The notes beneath the pieces were generated by a model. It was not told where the DNA came from and made no database searches. It was given only the letters and a program-made list of their open reading frames with translations. DNA of 64,000 nt from Cercis canadensis. Taxonomy: Eukaryota; Streptophyta; Magnoliopsida; Fabales; Fabaceae. Positions 62,869-64,000 of the stretch are shown piece after piece (the first letter of the stretch is position 1; every line of letters begins with the position of its first letter). A program made the translations under genes and the position numbers. The DNA lies in NCBI GenBank assembly GCA_003255065.1, contig QAOA01000573.1, positions 280,253-344,252 of the forward strand. Direction: 5' to 3'.

Positions 62869-63908
62869 GATAAACCGAAACAGGGTCCCGTTCCAGATAT
62901 AGTGACTCACCAGGAAACTGTCCCGTCCCTGATTTAGTGATTTACAAGAAAAATATTTGAGTCAGAAATAGGGATTAACCGAAACAGGGTCCTGGTCCAG
63001 ATATAGTGACTCTCTAGGAAACTGTCTCGTCCCAGAAATAGGGAAACACAAGAAAAATATTTGAGTCGAAAATAGGGATGAACTGAAACAAGGTCCCAGA
63101 CCAGATATAGTGACTCTCCAGGAAACTGTCTCGTCCCAGATTCAGTGATCTACAAAAAAAATATCTGAGTCAGAAACAGGGATGAACCGAAACAGGGTCC
63201 CGGTCCAGATATAGTGACTCTCCAGGAAACTATTTCTTCCCAGAAACAGGGAAACACAAGAAAATTATTCGAGTCCAAAATAGGGATGAACCGAAACAAG
63301 GTCCCGGACCAGATATAGTGACTCACCAGGAAACTGTCCCGTCCCAGGTTAAGTGAACTACAAGAAAAAAATCTGAATCAGAAACAGGGATAAACCGAAA
63401 CAGGGCCCCGTTCCTGATATAGTGACTCACCAGGAAACTGTCCCGTCCCTGATTTAGGGATTTACAAGAAAAATATTTGAGTCAGAAATAGGGATTAAGC
63501 GAAACAGGGTCCTGGTCCAGATATAGTGACTCTCTAGGAAACTGTCTCGTCCCAGAAATAGGGAAACACAAGAAAAATATTTGAGTCGAAAATAGGGAAG
63601 AACTGAAACAAGGTCCCAGACCAGATATAGTGACTCTCCATGAAGCTGTCTCGTCCCAGATTCAGTGATCTACAAAAAAAATATCTAAGTCAGAAACATG
63701 GATGAACCGAAACAGGGTCTCGGTCTACATATAGTGACTCTCCAGGAAACTATTTCTTCCCAGAAACAGGGAAACACAAGAAAATTATTCGAGTCGAAAA
63801 TAGGGATGAACCGAAACAAGGTCCCGGACCAGATATAGTGACTCACCAGGAAACTGTCCCATCCCAGATTCAGTGATCTACAAGAAAAATATCTGAGTCA
63901 GAAACATG
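62869..63908 (+). repeat. 520-bp (5-unit) cassette repeat, two copies
   Basis: G at 62869, H 62973, I 63077, B 63181 and a C-head/F-tail hybrid at 63285 form copy 1. G at 63389, H 63493, I 63597, B 63701 and C 63805 form copy 2. The hybrid (GGTCCCGGACC head with CCCAGGTTAAGTGAACTAC tail) removes the K and F units that normally stand between C and G. Confidence 0.87.
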
Positions 63909-64000
63909 GATGAACCAAAACAGGGTCCCGGTCCAGATATATTGACTCACCAGGAAACTGTCCCGTCCCGGGTTCAGTGAACTACAAGAAAAAAATCTGA
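63909..64000 (+). repeat. Incomplete K/F-type unit at the right edge
   Basis: A K head (GATGAACCAAAACAGGG) with an F-like body (GATATATTGACTCACC, GGGTTCAGTGAACTAC) is cut off by the end of the window, so the array continues to the right. Confidence 0.9.

Larger units (their letters stand above)
1..64000 (+). repeat. 104-bp tandem satellite array filling the whole window
   Basis: The motif GATGAACCGAAACAGGG and its variants recur at 104-bp spacing from base 3 to base 63909, always in the same orientation; for example 10913, 11017, 11121, 11225, 11329 and 11433. About 615 units fit. A typical unit is about 46% GC, with A well above T on this strand (about 35 versus 21 per unit) and little G/C skew. 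I found no inverted unit, no transposon, no microsatellite tract and no unique DNA. Open reading frames are short, carry the same peptide over and over and end inside the repeat, so nothing here is coding. Such arrays are typical of eukaryotic centromeric, pericentromeric or subtelomeric heterochromatin; which of these applies cannot be told from the window. The family is not one I recognise. Confidence 0.98.

Noticed and set aside
1-64000. CENP-B box (NTTCGNNNNANNCGGGN)
   Set aside because: B/D units have TTCGAGTC, but the downstream CGGG is absent at the required spacing (CAAAATAGGG or AAAAACAGGG follow). Only a partial match.
1-64000. CRISPR array
   Set aside because: Repeats are contiguous with no unique spacers, and the unit is 104 bp. 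The variation is graded, as in a satellite.
1-64000. Inverted satellite segments (reverse-complement units)
   Set aside because: I looked for GGTTCATC, CCTGTTTC and GAGAGTCAC on the plus strand as signs of flipped units and found none; the array appears strictly head-to-tail.

Overview
The whole 64 kb window is one head-to-tail tandem satellite array. I see no gene, RNA gene, transposon, CRISPR array or other unique sequence. The unit is 104 bp, so the window holds about 615 units, all in the same orientation. A long non-coding satellite with higher-order repeats points to eukaryotic heterochromatin (centromeric, pericentromeric or subtelomeric). Many unit types differ by C-to-T or G-to-A at CpG, which suggests a genome that methylates CpG, but I do not recognise the satellite family and cannot name the species. 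Every open reading frame is at most about 135 codons and follows the repeat phase, so none is annotated as coding. Counts, type assignments and coordinates below were read by eye.

The array has several levels. A basic block of about 35 bp, present three times (34+36+34 bp), makes the 104-bp unit. Units fall into recurring types, labelled here by head and tail. A is the plain form. B has an AGAAACAGGGAAACA core and TTCGAGTCC. C has the head GGTCCCGGACC. D has GGTCTTGG or GGTCCTGG plus the AGAAACAGG core. E has CCGAAGCAGG and GGTACAG. F, G, H and I form a linked cassette with GATAAACC, GATTTAGTGATTT, GATTAACC and GATGAACTG. K is a B-like head CCAAAACAGG with varied tails. These types combine into higher-order repeats of different length: 416 bp (4 units), 520, 623, 728 (7), 936 (9) and about 1248 bp (12).

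Layout: 0.2-1.5 kb is a 4-unit repeat. 2.3-9.0 kb is mixed with F-G-H-I cassettes. 9.0-15.5 kb has no cassette and holds a 12-unit repeat and a block of near-identical A units. 15.5-16.0 kb is a cassette. 16.0-22.2 kb has no cassette and holds a second A block. 22.2-29.6 kb is cassette-rich and has a 79-N gap. 29.6-32.0 kb is B/C/E/K. 32.0-36.4 kb has the second cassette version and a 728-bp tandem duplication. 37.5-39.0 kb is the 4-unit repeat again. 41.7-43.6 kb is a 9-unit repeat. 43.6-51.7 kb is mixed, with a suspect one-N junction at 46,122. 52.7-60 kb is another 9-unit family with cassettes between copies. 60-64 kb ends in 5-unit cassettes.

The most unusual observation is five short tracts (20, 29, 45, 15 and 32 nt; 141 nt in all) where the expected satellite sequence is replaced, in place and at the same length, by its base-by-base complement that is NOT reversed. 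A normal inversion would give the reverse complement. No replication or recombination process I know of makes a non-reversed complement, so this is either a data-processing artefact or something undescribed. All five are in the first 31 kb.
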